From the NCBI GenBank assembly GCA_964473745.1, contig CAYYQE010000005.1, forward strand, positions 15,931 to 79,930: 64,000 nucleotides of DNA. The letters are read 5' to 3'. The notes beneath the pieces are model-generated. The model was not told where the DNA came from and ran no database searches. It saw only the letters and a list, made by a program, of their open reading frames with translations. Made by a program: the position numbers and the translations under genes. This stretch comes from JABJMC01 sp964473745 (lineage in GTDB: Bacteria > Patescibacteriota > Gracilibacteria > UBA1369 > UBA12473). Of this stretch, positions 36,967 through 47,209 are shown piece by piece (position 1 is the stretch's first letter; each line of letters starts with the position of its first letter).

Positions 36967-39900
36967 TTAAGCCAACAACCTATTAGAAGTAGCAATCCCA
37001 CGTAAAGCATTAGGGTTTTCCCGATTGTTCCCGCCGATGGCAGCATTCTTTTTTCGGGCTACAATCTCAAAAACTTGTGCTCCTTGATCTTGCTGAAAAG
37101 CCTCTCTTAAGACAATTTTTAAGAATTTATCCACCTGGTTAGCAATATCTCCTTGCAGTTGTCTCTCAGAACGTTCGGCACGGCTATAAAGTAAATATTC
37201 TTCCATATCAATATTATAGGCACGACAAACATCCTGAATAAGATTATCTAGCTGCGCTTTGTGATCACCAACTGTAAATCCAGTATTGGGATCAATCACA
37301 CACTCATCATTATAATGTGCTCTATCCAAACGGGCCCGACGATCATTGGTTTGATCGCGACGTCCATCCAGGTAAGAATCAAAAGAAAAATACCCTTGCA
37401 AAGCGCCTAGCATTTGCTCTTCTACGGTTCGCAAGTTCTCATCGTCAACTCTTAAACCTTGGTTATCTCTCATATCCAATAGATCCTCGTAACGATTACT
37501 TAAACTCACAATATATTGATTGTAACCAGCGTAACCATTCTTATAACCTTCCAAAGTAAAGAACAGCTGATTACCAGTTTGTGAACCCGTAAATTTTTCG
37601 ATTTCCTCCATGGAAGCAGGAGGAATAAACATATGCGCATCATCATGATCCATGTTTTCGGCGCGACGCAGACCTTTGGTAAGACGTTTTTTAAAGTTTG
37701 GATCCACAATCATCCACTCCCACAAAAATCGAGAGAAATCTTTGTCTGCTTTCCCTTCTCGTGATTCTTCCTTAAAATATTGATCTCTAAATTGCTCAAA
37801 ATCTTCAACTTTGTACCCACCTTGGGGCGGTTCATCAACGTCCCCACTAGTATAGTCTGGATGAAGTGGTTTAGGATTTTTGTTAGTAAAAAAGTCGAGC
37901 ATTGGGAACTGATTCAAGTAAACTCCATCCAGCTCACCAATACGATCTAGGTGAAGCAGGGTCATGTCTTTCATGGGCCCAGAAGGACATCTAGCGGTAA
38001 TTCCCTCCATCAGGAAGAATAATTTTTGCTCAGCACTCATTTTCCCGTATTTAATCCCAAAATCTATTAATTCTTCGAACTCATGAGGATTAACGTAATT
38101 CCCGGCTTTCCATAAATTTAAGAGGCGAGTTAATTCACCAGACAAACCTTCGGTTCCTTTTGGATCGTGCTCTAGCATCTTACCTTTGTACTCGTAAGCA
38201 CTCTTGTTACTATTATAAGCGTTAATGTTTTTACTAAACCAGTCAGCCCAGTTTCCTTCTCCCCAAAGCTCATCAATAGCGTCTTTGGTGCGGTCTTCTC
38301 CGGAAGTTAGGACCCCAGTATCTGGGTGAGGTTGAGGTTCGTGAGTTAAAGGAATAAATAAATGAGCTCCTCTAAAAGTGAATTTTGAGGTTAATCGGTT
38401 AAGGGCGTTCCACATATCCATATCATCCCAACGAAGTTCTCCTTTTTCCGTTAAAGTAATAAAACAAGCCTTAGCTTCATCTTTACTACCTGTGCTGTGC
38501 AGTTTTGCCAAAACTTCCCAAGTACCCCACATATCCATGGCCTCTTTGTATTGATTTACCTCTTCGTTTTCCGCGGACTGGGTAATACGATTCATTTCCG
38601 TTCCCAGATAGGAAGGGAGTTTTTTCCCAACTCCTCCATAACGCATTTTTGATCTGCGCTGGTGTTTACGTTTGATAAACTCCACAATTTCCTTACCCAT
38701 GTTGTATAAATCCATAAGGGAAAGGAATGTGGTTTGCGCATAAACCTCCTGGAAATAACCGTAAGGATTGTTCTTTTTCGGAATGTAAGGGCTCATTTTT
38801 TCAAAAAGAGTTTTGCCGTCATCGTCCTTTTTTATGCTTTTAAACATATCGGCAACGGCTTTCCCCATACCTTTTTTGCGAGCTACTTCGCGCGGCGTAT
38901 CATCCAGGTTGCTAGCGGCATCAGCGGCGCGCTCCCCTTCGACTTCGGGCATGGCACTTTCCACACCATTGTTACGGGCCCAAACTAGAAAAGAAGGTAA
39001 AGTCATCGTGGTCCCATCCGCAAAAGTTACTTCATCATCGTTAGCGTCTCTAATTTGCAGGCGGGTACGATCATCATCCCCAAACCTAACAACTTCTTCG
39101 GGTTCAACTCTAACAGCCGGGTAAGCCGCGGGGTTGCGACTCATTACTTGATTACGAAAATTACTCATGCTGCCTAAATGTTCGCGCAGAGCTTGCAGGT
39201 TTGGAACATCGGGCATGGCATCGTTGCGACGAGCCCATTTAGCAAATTCCCCCAGGTTCATTTCGCGGCACATGCGCGGGGATGTTAAGCCAACATGTGG
39301 AGCCTGTTCCGGGGTCAAAGTCGTAACCGGACGTTCTAACTGAACGCCATTATCACTAATTGAAACTAAACGCACGGTCTCACGTTCCGGGATTATATTT
39401 CCCTGACCATCAACGTGATAACCCGTATCGAATTCTAAATTCTGGCCGGCTTGCAAAGTCATCCCAAGCGGCGACAGATTCAAAGCTTGTTCTAATTGAT
39501 TCTGATCGGCAATCACCTGGTAAACATCGGTTGCATCAACCCATTTTATAAATCGACCTAGGGAATAGCTTTCGCCACTATCCAAATGAATACGTAGACT
39601 GGTTGGATAACTTCCCATCACCGTGCCATCACGATTCAGAATGGGCGAAATCACGGGTTCCACTTCACTAATTGTCACGGTTCTTATATTTCCTTGTGGA
39701 GAAAAAGGTTGCACATATTCAATTTGCGTTCCGGCTTGCAGATCAATCCCCGTGGTTTTGGAGGCTTCTTCCACCATTTGGCGACGGCGATTTTCATGAC
39801 AAATAATATTGTCGACGGCCTGCAAAATGTCATTAAAAACTCTATTTTCATTCAAAAATCTTGTTTCAATATTCCACTCCTCTTTTTTGAGGCGAAGAAT

Positions 39901-40929
39901 GTTTTTGCGTTGACTACTAGTTAAATCTAATTGCTCTAAATATTCTTTGAACTCTCTAAGTTCCTCCTTGGTGTTCGCTGTAAAATTCCAAATAAGACCA
40001 ACATCTTCCTCGGAAAGATGCTCCTCCTCTTCGTTAACTTGGCGCAAAAGTCCGGAAAGAGCGGTGCGATTGCGACGATCGCTATTGTTAATTGCTTCCA
40101 GATTATTTCTAAGCCGGAGAAGGGGTCTGGTGCGCTCCCGTTCGGGCAGTGTTTCGATCAGCACATTGGCTTGCAAAAGCAGTTCCACAATCTGATCGTG
40201 GGTGCGACGTTGCTGAGCGTTAATTGGTGATTCGTCTTCCTCCACCCGAACCTCGGCCTCAGTGCGTTGACGCTCGGCCATGTTCATTTGAGCGCGGAAT
40301 TGCTGGGGGGTAAGACTACCCAAAGCCAGCATTTGTGAGGCGCGTGAAATGTCGATATCAGGATCTTGTAAACCTATTCGAGCTCGCGCGTATTCTTCGC
40401 CATCAATGCGGCGCATAGCTAAACGTCGAGCCAAGCGTGATTCATATTGATCACCACCATCTAAATCAGACAAAGCATCCCGAAAAACATCTTGATTGAT
40501 GCGATTAGTTAATAAACTACGCGCTAAAGCTTTTTCGCTGTTAGTGCCGTCTTCCAGACACTCATAAGATAAATCAAATAAATCGCCGTTAATACGTCTG
40601 GTCGCCAGCAAGCGAGCCGCACTTTGGCGGTAGCGATCATGACCACGAAGGGCATCGATAGCCTGGGCGTGGGTTTCAGCGCTAATAGCATCCCGCCCCA
40701 CTAATTGATCGAGCTGACGAATATATTCTTGGTTGCGACGTTGCTGAGCCGCGGCGTCTCCATCCCGGGTTTCTGGTTGATTAGGTTGGTTTTGATCATC
40801 CACCGTCCCATCTTCGGTGGGGGCTCCACCCCGCCCGGGGCCTTGTCCCTGCGTAAACACAAAACGGTGGCCTCCCGCCAGCGGGTTGTCTTCGAGCCAA
40901 TCTAGTTTTAGTGTTTTGGGATTGAACAT
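36967..40929 (-). CDS. Large cytoplasmic protein of unknown function (1320 aa), VirB6-like operon gene 5
   Basis: No recognised family, signal peptide or TM segment. Seen: N-terminal disordered Gln/Gly/Asp-rich part (to about 70); four imperfect repeats of about 38 residues (about 70-215; each has an L-A/L-x-R-x-I-N/D-x-x-x-F/Y core such as LLATRRINGDLFD and LAMRRIDGEEYA); a Glu-rich helical segment about 215-380; three beta-rich modules each ending in an L-x-x-F-x-x-W motif (YSLGRFIKWV about 453, MNLGEFAKWA about 555, LPSFLVWARN about 645); then a long helical C-terminus about 690-1300. Last gene of a five-gene operon, 57 nt after the VirB6-like gene. Likely a scaffold or regulatory component (inference). 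Confidence 0.75.
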   Translation of the reverse strand: MFNPKTLKLDWLEDNPLAGGHRFVFTQGQGPGRGGAPTEDGTVDDQNQPNQPETRDGDAAAQQRRNQEYIRQLDQLVGRDAISAETHAQAIDALRGHDRYRQSAARLLATRRINGDLFDLSYECLEDGTNSEKALARSLLTNRINQDVFRDALSDLDGGDQYESRLARRLAMRRIDGEEYARARIGLQDPDIDISRASQMLALGSLTPQQFRAQMNMAERQRTEAEVRVEEDESPINAQQRRTHDQIVELLLQANVLIETLPERERTRPLLRLRNNLEAINNSDRRNRTALSGLLRQVNEEEEHLSEEDVGLIWNFTANTKEELREFKEYLEQLDLTSSQRKNILRLKKEEWNIETRFLNENRVFNDILQAVDNIICHENRRRQMVEEASKTTGIDLQAGTQIEYVQPFSPQGNIRTVTISEVEPVISPILNRDGTVMGSYPTSLRIHLDSGESYSLGRFIKWVDATDVYQVIADQNQLEQALNLSPLGMTLQAGQNLEFDTGYHVDGQGNIIPERETVRLVSISDNGVQLERPVTTLTPEQAPHVGLTSPRMCREMNLGEFAKWARRNDAMPDVPNLQALREHLGSMSNFRNQVMSRNPAAYPAVRVEPEEVVRFGDDDRTRLQIRDANDDEVTFADGTTMTLPSFLVWARNNGVESAMPEVEGERAADAASNLDDTPREVARKKGMGKAVADMFKSIKKDDDGKTLFEKMSPYIPKKNNPYGYFQEVYAQTTFLSLMDLYNMGKEIVEFIKRKHQRRSKMRYGGVGKKLPSYLGTEMNRITQSAENEEVNQYKEAMDMWGTWEVLAKLHSTGSKDEAKACFITLTEKGELRWDDMDMWNALNRLTSKFTFRGAHLFIPLTHEPQPHPDTGVLTSGEDRTKDAIDELWGEGNWADWFSKNINAYNSNKSAYEYKGKMLEHDPKGTEGLSGELTRLLNLWKAGNYVNPHEFEELIDFGIKYGKMSAEQKLFFLMEGITARCPSGPMKDMTLLHLDRIGELDGVYLNQFPMLDFFTNKNPKPLHPDYTSGDVDEPPQGGYKVEDFEQFRDQYFKEESREGKADKDFSRFLWEWMIVDPNFKKRLTKGLRRAENMDHDDAHMFIPPASMEEIEKFTGSQTGNQLFFTLEGYKNGYAGYNQYIVSLSNRYEDLLDMRDNQGLRVDDENLRTVEEQMLGALQGYFSFDSYLDGRRDQTNDRRARLDRAHYNDECVIDPNTGFTVGDHKAQLDNLIQDVCRAYNIDMEEYLLYSRAERSERQLQGDIANQVDKFLKIVLREAFQQDQGAQVFEIVARKKNAAIGGNNRENPNALRGIATSNRLLA

Positions 40930-40986
40930 GAAATTTTTTTATTTTTTCTATTTTCTCACTTTATTTGAATTTGTCAAGGGGTAAAT

Positions 40987-43488
40987 TTAAGCTATTGCAC
41001 TTCCACCATCTCCACCTAGGCCACCCCTTAGTCCAGGATCACCAGAATCATCATCAAGTTCCTCACCAGGCAAAGCCTCACCTCCTGTCTCAGGAAGTCC
41101 TCTGGTGCCACTTAAATCAGCTACGGCGTCTCCTGGGTCTGGAACAGTCGTGCCCCCTGGAATTGGGGGTGGCACTGGGCCTGCGGCAGCAACTGGACCC
41201 GGGTTTGGATTTGGGGTTGGATTTGGGTCTGGAGGATCCGGGGCGTTTGTAACAGCTCTAGTAAATTCGCCCGCATCTAGCTCTCCTCCATTTACCGATA
41301 AATCATCTAATATGGTATTTAATGCGGCGAGATTGTCGTTACCGATAGCCTGTGCCCGTGTAAGGGTGTCACCCGAAACACTCCCCTCAAACATAGTATC
41401 TAGTGTGGCATCTGTAGTACTAGTAGCTCCCATAACAACACCGGCGGCCGCATCCCTAGCGGCAGTATTTGTTGAAAGATTGCCACCATTAGCCGCTTGC
41501 AGCGTAACGTTAATGTTGGTGGTGTCATCAGTTCCATCATTGGTCGTACTTGTGTCATCAGTCCCATCCCCCGTGGCATCATCACCATTGCCCTCTGTAG
41601 AAGGCTCGTCAGCTGGGGTGTCATCGCCTAGGGATGCTTCGCCCCATCCATCTGAATCACCATATCTACTAAGCAGCCCTGTGTCATACATTCGTTCTAA
41701 TGCAGCTTTAGGACTTCCTTCAGTATCTTTTAATCTCTCATACTCCTGATGTATTGCGCTATCCGCCGCAAACGCTTTGCTCATTAATTTATCTATATCT
41801 TCTTTTGAGCCTGGAGCCCCTTTATAATGCATGACTTCATTAATAGTTCTGGCATTATGTTCGTCATTACCCTTTGCCAGCAAATCATCACTAGCCTCCC
41901 TAAACCGTCTCCCCAAAGGATCACCCAAGCCCATTCTCTCTAAAATCTTTTCTCGTCCCTTGTTAACACCCATTTTCTTTTTAAAGGCGCCTTCTAAATT
42001 CTGGGCCGCGGCAAAAGCACTCATAAGTGGGGCCTTATCTTCGGTTCCAGGAATAGGAATAGTAGTCATGTAAAGTGGTAATTTGGCAGCGAATTTTCCG
42101 ATTCCTTCACCAGCACTCTTGATGCTAGAAGTGAAGCTGCTAGCCACGGTTTGATCTGCAGCTGCAAAAACCCCAATCCAAATAATAAGCACCGCCCCAA
42201 TCGCAATTAATAAGCTTTGGAAATCACTAACATTGGTCCCAAACATGGCTTGCATTTCTGCTACATCATCAGAACTCATATTTAAATTCGTAAATTTTCC
42301 AAATTTTGCGCCATCACCACCCAGTGCGGTCATCCAACTTCCTGAATTTGAATCATAAAGAACACTAAGCATGGTAAATCCAATAGAAAAAACCACTCCA
42401 ATCACCAGTGGCACAAAGAGATGTTTAAAGAATTTATCCTTCAAATCCACTTCTCCCCCACCAGCGTTGGCTAAGTCTGGGAATACAAAAAACAGGACAA
42501 TTAGCGGCGATAAGGCTAAACAAATCCACAAAATAATTAATCGAGCAATTAAAACTACAATTAAAGCGGCGTACGCAAACCCAAACAGTAAAAACATAAA
42601 CACCCCAAACAAGGCGTGTAAGGCCATTTCCGAAAGAGCATCTACCCCACTATCTGCCTGTAGGGCTACCATATCTGCATCATTAATTAACCCCATATTG
42701 ATCATTATCGAAGCCGTGGCATTGTGCTCGCCAAAGTGGCTAAAATATAGACTCCCGGCATTGTTAAATTCGCCGGTGAGCATAGGGTCAGTTGTTGCTC
42801 CATCGGATTCACAAAAAATAACGGACATGACGCTGGCATCTTTAACAGCTTTACTATTTTCTCCATTATCTTCTAACCTCCCAGTTTCTTCATTAGCATA
42901 AGTAGTTCTGCACAATCTTTTTTCCAGGTCATCTTTGTATCCATCCCAATTCGTAAAACTAGTTGGCAAAGCATAGACGGCCTCGGTTAAAACTCCCACC
43001 GAATCAATCATAACTTTACCAGCTAGAAACGAGAAATTAATGGCTACCAACCCAATCACAATCTTAGGCAAGATGGCTTTTAAGGCGTAATTACTACCAT
43101 CACCGGCAATCCCCATAACGTTGTAAAGGGCAATCCCAACCAATACCAGCACAAAAATAATGTTTACCCAGTTTCGAATTTGCACCCAAATCTCCAGAAT
43201 GGAGGCTTCCATTTCGGGGCCCAACAGAATGTTATTGTCCATTAGGGCGCTGGCAATCATTACCATAGGGTAGAGTAAGGCCTGAATAAAGGCGTGAAAA
43301 ACTACTATTGCCCCTACTAATCCTTGTTTCATTTCGTCAATTTTGCTTGCGGCAGTTTCTGTTGCTTCGGCTCCAACAATGTTCGGCAGCACGACTAGGG
43401 CCAACACAAGAATTAGGGCTGGGGCCAAGACTTTAATTAGTCCCTTGTTATCGATCCACTGTTTGATTTTTGTAAGCCACTTTTTCAT
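40987..43488 (-). CDS. VirB6/TrbL-like polytopic membrane protein
   Basis: 833 aa. Seen: N-terminal TM (about 19-40, ending IVGAEA), then about six further TM helices to about residue 500 (FHAFIQALLYPMVMIASALM, WVNIIFVLVLVGIALYNVMG, AILPKIVIGLVAINFSFLAG, ALFGVFMFLLFGFAYAALIVVLIARLIIL, FVPLVIGVVFSIGFTMLSVL, LLIAIGAVLIIWIGVFAAAD), followed by a soluble helical domain and an acidic Thr/Asp/Gly/Pro-rich C-terminus about 620-833. The topology and the long helix pairs resemble VirB6/TrbL inner-membrane components of type IV secretion, a form common in Patescibacteria. No VirB4 or VirB11-type ATPase lies in the window, so function in secretion, DNA uptake or pilus assembly is inferred. Confidence 0.7.
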   Translation of the reverse strand: MKKWLTKIKQWIDNKGLIKVLAPALILVLALVVLPNIVGAEATETAASKIDEMKQGLVGAIVVFHAFIQALLYPMVMIASALMDNNILLGPEMEASILEIWVQIRNWVNIIFVLVLVGIALYNVMGIAGDGSNYALKAILPKIVIGLVAINFSFLAGKVMIDSVGVLTEAVYALPTSFTNWDGYKDDLEKRLCRTTYANEETGRLEDNGENSKAVKDASVMSVIFCESDGATTDPMLTGEFNNAGSLYFSHFGEHNATASIMINMGLINDADMVALQADSGVDALSEMALHALFGVFMFLLFGFAYAALIVVLIARLIILWICLALSPLIVLFFVFPDLANAGGGEVDLKDKFFKHLFVPLVIGVVFSIGFTMLSVLYDSNSGSWMTALGGDGAKFGKFTNLNMSSDDVAEMQAMFGTNVSDFQSLLIAIGAVLIIWIGVFAAADQTVASSFTSSIKSAGEGIGKFAAKLPLYMTTIPIPGTEDKAPLMSAFAAAQNLEGAFKKKMGVNKGREKILERMGLGDPLGRRFREASDDLLAKGNDEHNARTINEVMHYKGAPGSKEDIDKLMSKAFAADSAIHQEYERLKDTEGSPKAALERMYDTGLLSRYGDSDGWGEASLGDDTPADEPSTEGNGDDATGDGTDDTSTTNDGTDDTTNINVTLQAANGGNLSTNTAARDAAAGVVMGATSTTDATLDTMFEGSVSGDTLTRAQAIGNDNLAALNTILDDLSVNGGELDAGEFTRAVTNAPDPPDPNPTPNPNPGPVAAAGPVPPPIPGGTTVPDPGDAVADLSGTRGLPETGGEALPGEELDDDSGDPGLRGGLGGDGGSAIA

Positions 43489-43497
43489 TGGGAAAAT

Positions 43498-45264
43498 TTA
43501 AGTAAATATGGAAATTAAGGCCAAAACATTGTCTACGGCGTGAGCGGAAGCCTGAACAGCGGCGTGGGCCGCGGCCGGGATGTCAGCCTGTGCTGCAGCT
43601 TGCCCGGAGGCTCCGAGTACACCGGCGGTACATCCACCGGCTCCGGCGGTTGCTCCCACTGCTCCGCCCACAGCCCCGATCCCTTTCTTCTTTTTTGGGG
43701 CTGGCTTGGCATCGGTTTTGCGATTGGGTTTTTCTTGCTCTTCCTGTTCAGCGGCTTGCAGGGCGCGCTCCGCTTGTTCAGCCGCATTTTCTTGGAAGCC
43801 TTCTCCAACCTCTTTTTCTTGCTCTTCAAAAGCTTTTGTGGGGTCTGGTTGTTTTTGTTGTTGCTGCCCAGGAGCGCCTGTTGGCGGCATTTTCGGGGCC
43901 GGATCAGTAACAGGCATATCGGCCTGCTCTTCTTGTTCTCGTACTACTATTTGCTCAGGGGCTCCTTGCTGGTCAGTTACCACGGTGTCTTGAGGTGGAG
44001 CTTCTTTTTCTTGCTCGCCCTCTACTTCTGTTTTTTGTTCAATTTCAATTGTTCCTCCTGGTCCCACAGCAGAAATCGGCGGCAAGTCCCCAGCCAAATC
44101 TTTTAAGCCTTCCGAAGGAACAAAATCATCGGGAAGGTCTACTTGGGGATTTTCATCAACTAATCCTTGTGTTTCGGCTGGTGGCTTATCCTCGTCAGCG
44201 ACGGGTTNNNNNNNNNNNNNNNNNNNNNNNNNNNNNNNNNNNNNNNNNNNNNNNNNNNNNNNNNNNNNNNNNNNNNNNNNNNNNNNNNNNNNNNNNNNNN
44301 NNNNNNNCATCATGCTTTTTAAATCTTCTAATTTTGCTTTTTCTCCTTCGTGTTCTCCGTTAGCAGTAATTAAAATTTCAACTTCTAAACTGGTGTCTCG
44401 GCCTTGATTTTCAAGCCATTCAATATCTTCTTTTGATAAATACTGCGGCGTCCCCGCAACATTCACGTACATTAAATTTTCTTCACTGGCGAGGCGGATG
44501 TATTCATCACGTTGCGCCTCATCAAAACGTCCTTCTTCGAAATCTTTGTTGATTTGTTGAATGAGTTTGTTGTCAGGTTCGAGGGTAGTGGAAGGGGTAA
44601 TGGTCTCGAGAGGTGTCGCCTCAAGTTGGCCAACATCCTCTGTTGCCGGGGTTTCCTCACTAATCAAATTTTCATTAACTACTTCGGTTTCGGCAATCGT
44701 TGTTGGCTCGCTTGCTTCTGTCACTACCTCTGCATCAGTCGGGAGTTGGTTGGAGACCGCAGGGGGTTTCTCAACAACCGAAAACATCTCATCTTTTGTC
44801 CAATTGTAATTTTCAGAGCTACCATCCTTGTTTTGCATTGTGATTACTAATCGATCACCCTTTGCTTCGATGGAAGCTGTTTCTGTTTCATCGTTAAATA
44901 CTAAATTATTGTGAGTATCCGGAGTATCAATTGAAGTCCCATTAAAACTACATCCCCAGCTTGTTAGTAAAGTTTGAGCTTCGAGACTAATTGAAATGTT
45001 TAGAGGAGTCGCCTCTCCAACAACCGAAAACATCTCATCTTTTGTCCATTTATAATCTTCGGAACTTCCATCTTTATTTATGATTGCGATTACTAATTGA
45101 TCACGCTTTGTTGAGATGGAAGCTGTTTCTGTTTCATCGTTAAATACTAAATTATTATGAGTGTCCGGAGTATCAATCAAAGTCCCATTAAAACTACATC
45201 CCCAGCTTGTTAGTAAAGCTTGAGCGTCGGTAGTAATTAAAATGTTTGAAGGTTCTTGTGTCAT
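43498..45264 (-). CDS. Protein with tandem N-terminal duplication and low-complexity linker, operon gene 3 (contains assembly gap)
   Basis: 588 codons as assembled, including 100 Ns, so true length is unknown. Seen: two tandem copies of an 82-residue module (about 6-83 and 88-165; each has LLTSWGCSFNGT, DTPDTHNNLVFNDETETAS and the YxWTKDEMFSVV end), a Glu/Thr/Pro linker, an EF-hand-free helical segment (about 235-315), the gap, then a Gln/Glu/Pro-rich region and a Gly/Ala-rich hydrophobic C-terminus (GAVGGAVGATAGAG; ending LALISIF). No known family. Neighbour spacing of 5 and 9 nt ties it to the VirB6-like operon. The Cys in each repeat and Trp-Gly core suggest a small binding domain. Confidence 0.65.
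   Translation of the reverse strand: MTQEPSNILITTDAQALLTSWGCSFNGTLIDTPDTHNNLVFNDETETASISTKRDQLVIAIINKDGSSEDYKWTKDEMFSVVGEATPLNISISLEAQTLLTSWGCSFNGTSIDTPDTHNNLVFNDETETASIEAKGDRLVITMQNKDGSSENYNWTKDEMFSVVEKPPAVSNQLPTDAEVVTEASEPTTIAETEVVNENLISEETPATEDVGQLEATPLETITPSTTLEPDNKLIQQINKDFEEGRFDEAQRDEYIRLASEENLMYVNVAGTPQYLSKEDIEWLENQGRDTSLEVEILITANGEHEGEKAKLEDLKSMMXXXXXXXXXXXXXXXXXXXXXXXXXXXXXXXXXXPVADEDKPPAETQGLVDENPQVDLPDDFVPSEGLKDLAGDLPPISAVGPGGTIEIEQKTEVEGEQEKEAPPQDTVVTDQQGAPEQIVVREQEEQADMPVTDPAPKMPPTGAPGQQQQKQPDPTKAFEEQEKEVGEGFQENAAEQAERALQAAEQEEQEKPNRKTDAKPAPKKKKGIGAVGGAVGATAGAGGCTAGVLGASGQAAAQADIPAAAHAAVQASAHAVDNVLALISIFT
44208..44307. other. Assembly gap (100 N)
   Basis: Placeholder of exactly 100 undetermined bases inside the 588-codon gene, next to low-complexity Glu/Pro/Val coding sequence that probably defeated assembly. 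Confidence 0.99.
44772..45249 (-). repeat. Tandem intragenic duplication, period 246 bp
   Basis: Two adjacent copies, 44772-45003 and 45018-45249, offset by exactly 246 nt (82 codons), with high DNA identity (long exact blocks such as GAAGCTGTTTCTGTTTCATC). High nucleotide identity at many third positions points to a recent duplication or active homogenisation. Confidence 0.85.
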
Positions 45265-45269
45265 AGTTT

Positions 45270-47201
45270 TTAGTCAGTAGATGAAGTTAAACCGCGTCTT
45301 TCGTCAGATTCATCAAAAATATCTTGAGCTTCGGCAACAGTTTGGACGCCCATAACTCGGAAAAGTTGATCGGAAATCGGGCCAATGCCTTCCATGGCAG
45401 TGGGAGCTTTTAGTCCGGATGGTTCGTCAGAATCTAATTCTGCTCCATAACGGTTAGCTAAATTTTCCAAAGCAACTTCTTCGGGATTTTCTAAACTAGG
45501 ATCATTCCCAACCAATCTTTCGACTTCTATTCCAAGCTGATAATCAACAAATTCATCAAATGAAAAATCATAATCAGCGGCGTTTTCCACCACATCAGGA
45601 TCAGTGGCCATCTCAATTACTCCGGCTAGCACTTCTGGATTAGTTTCTAATAAATATTCTTGTGTTTCGTAATGATCTCCAGCTACACGGCAGAATCCAC
45701 CCCACGCATAACGTTCGCGGGCTTGATCAGGATCTTCGTCCTCAGCACCAATCCCAGCCAAAAGCCGTGAGGTGCTACCGCTACCAATCCCACCGGTCAC
45801 ATGATCAAGAGTTATTCCGGAAACCGCCACACAACCAATCCAAAATGGGTTAGTAACAATTTGATCCCAATTTTGTGGATCCTTGATGTTAAAAACAAAT
45901 GGCAAAACTGCGCCAAGAGCCGCAAAGCGAAACACTAATTCATAAAGTAACAGGTTGGAGGCTGTAAAATCCTCGATGGCTAAATTGCCACCTAGACCCT
46001 CCTTCATACTTTTTGCGCAGTGCTCGCGGAGTTCTTCCAACTCATCACGAACGCGTTGAATTTCTTCTACTTCTTCACTGTCAAAAATAGCGTAACCATT
46101 AATTCCTTCTCTAATCAGGGTTTGAGCCTGGCCAATATCCAAAGCTCCAACCGCGGTTAAAAACTGAATTCCTCCTCTGGCTTGCGTTTCATTAGCCCCG
46201 TATTTTTCTATGAGGGTCTGACCCAATTCATAACGCTGCGCCTGATTCATAGAATAAACAGTAGTCATCATCCCGGTATCTTCTACAGCGCGCATAGACA
46301 CTTCCAAAGAAGACATGTTCGTGGTGTCGAATTCGTGTTCAAAAAATCCTTCAATCCCCTCTAAAACAGTATTGTAATCATCTGGCGTAAGTGGCGTACC
46401 ACCATAAATTTTTTCAATAATTCCAGTGCTTTCGGCACAAATACCTCCCATAGTTTCTATTTGAAAATCATCCGGCTCGTAATCTGGATTAGCCATAGCC
46501 CGAGCAATAAGATCATCCGGCAGACTCATTTTTTCTATTAACTCCCGACCATTGCGATTGAATTCATTTAATTCATCCCATTCTGAACCAGCATCAATAT
46601 GCTCGTCAGCTCCACTTTGACTACCAGATACACGAACTAAAATTCGAACTGTGCTGTCATAATCTTCGGCTATTGCTTCCGAAATCTGGGTAAGGCGCAT
46701 AAACCTATCCAACATTTCCTCGTGATCTCCTCCAGCCCGATCCTGCTGCGCTAATTCACGCTGAAATTGAACACCAATTTTATCAATAAACAGGTTGTAG
46801 TGTTCAGTAGTAGCCTCATGAATCATCTCTCCTTTTTCGTACATATTAATGCGACTATCCATTAGCACTTTCTTTAAATCTGCGCCAAAAGTTTCTTTTA
46901 ACCCATTGGCATAAGTTTCAAAACCATCTAAATACGGTTTGGCTTCTTCGCTTAAACTGTCGCGACTAATGTCGATTTTATCTTCCGGGACAGCGCTAGG
47001 GGTCGCAGTTGGCTCGGGAGCTCCCAGAACATCTGCGGCAATCTCATCAACTAATTCAGCTTCGGCGGTGCGAGTTTCTTCGGCCACCTCAACTTGGTAG
47101 GCTAATTCTTTTCTGGCCTGCTTTTTTTCAGCGCGTTTTCTTTTTCGTTCTAAGCGCCGACTAGATTGCTCTTCCGTATTTTCTTGAGATTTTTCAAACA
47201 T
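45270..47201 (-). CDS. Unknown protein with two central hydrophobic segments, operon gene 2
   Basis: 643 aa. Seen: very basic/acidic coiled N-terminus (about 1-45, RRLERKRKRAEKKQARKEL), a long helical region about 70-410 with no recognised motif, two hydrophobic stretches about 430-455 (LLLYELVFRFAALGAVLPFVF) and about 470-490 (FWIGCVAVSGITL), and an acidic helical C-terminus. No family recognised. Separated by 8 nt from the PH-like gene upstream and 5 nt from the next gene, so it belongs to the VirB6-like operon. Probably a membrane-associated cytoplasmic component (inference). Confidence 0.7.
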   Translation of the reverse strand: MFEKSQENTEEQSSRRLERKRKRAEKKQARKELAYQVEVAEETRTAEAELVDEIAADVLGAPEPTATPSAVPEDKIDISRDSLSEEAKPYLDGFETYANGLKETFGADLKKVLMDSRINMYEKGEMIHEATTEHYNLFIDKIGVQFQRELAQQDRAGGDHEEMLDRFMRLTQISEAIAEDYDSTVRILVRVSGSQSGADEHIDAGSEWDELNEFNRNGRELIEKMSLPDDLIARAMANPDYEPDDFQIETMGGICAESTGIIEKIYGGTPLTPDDYNTVLEGIEGFFEHEFDTTNMSSLEVSMRAVEDTGMMTTVYSMNQAQRYELGQTLIEKYGANETQARGGIQFLTAVGALDIGQAQTLIREGINGYAIFDSEEVEEIQRVRDELEELREHCAKSMKEGLGGNLAIEDFTASNLLLYELVFRFAALGAVLPFVFNIKDPQNWDQIVTNPFWIGCVAVSGITLDHVTGGIGSGSTSRLLAGIGAEDEDPDQARERYAWGGFCRVAGDHYETQEYLLETNPEVLAGVIEMATDPDVVENAADYDFSFDEFVDYQLGIEVERLVGNDPSLENPEEVALENLANRYGAELDSDEPSGLKAPTAMEGIGPISDQLFRVMGVQTVAEAQDIFDESDERRGLTSSTD

Positions 47202-47209
47202 CTTTAAAA

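Noticed and set aside
43540..44106. Long plus-strand ORFs opposite the operon gene 3.
   Set aside because: Cys/Phe/Ser-rich products arise from the complement of Glu/Gln/Pro-rich codons in the opposite frame; the minus-strand frame has operon spacing and repeat domains.
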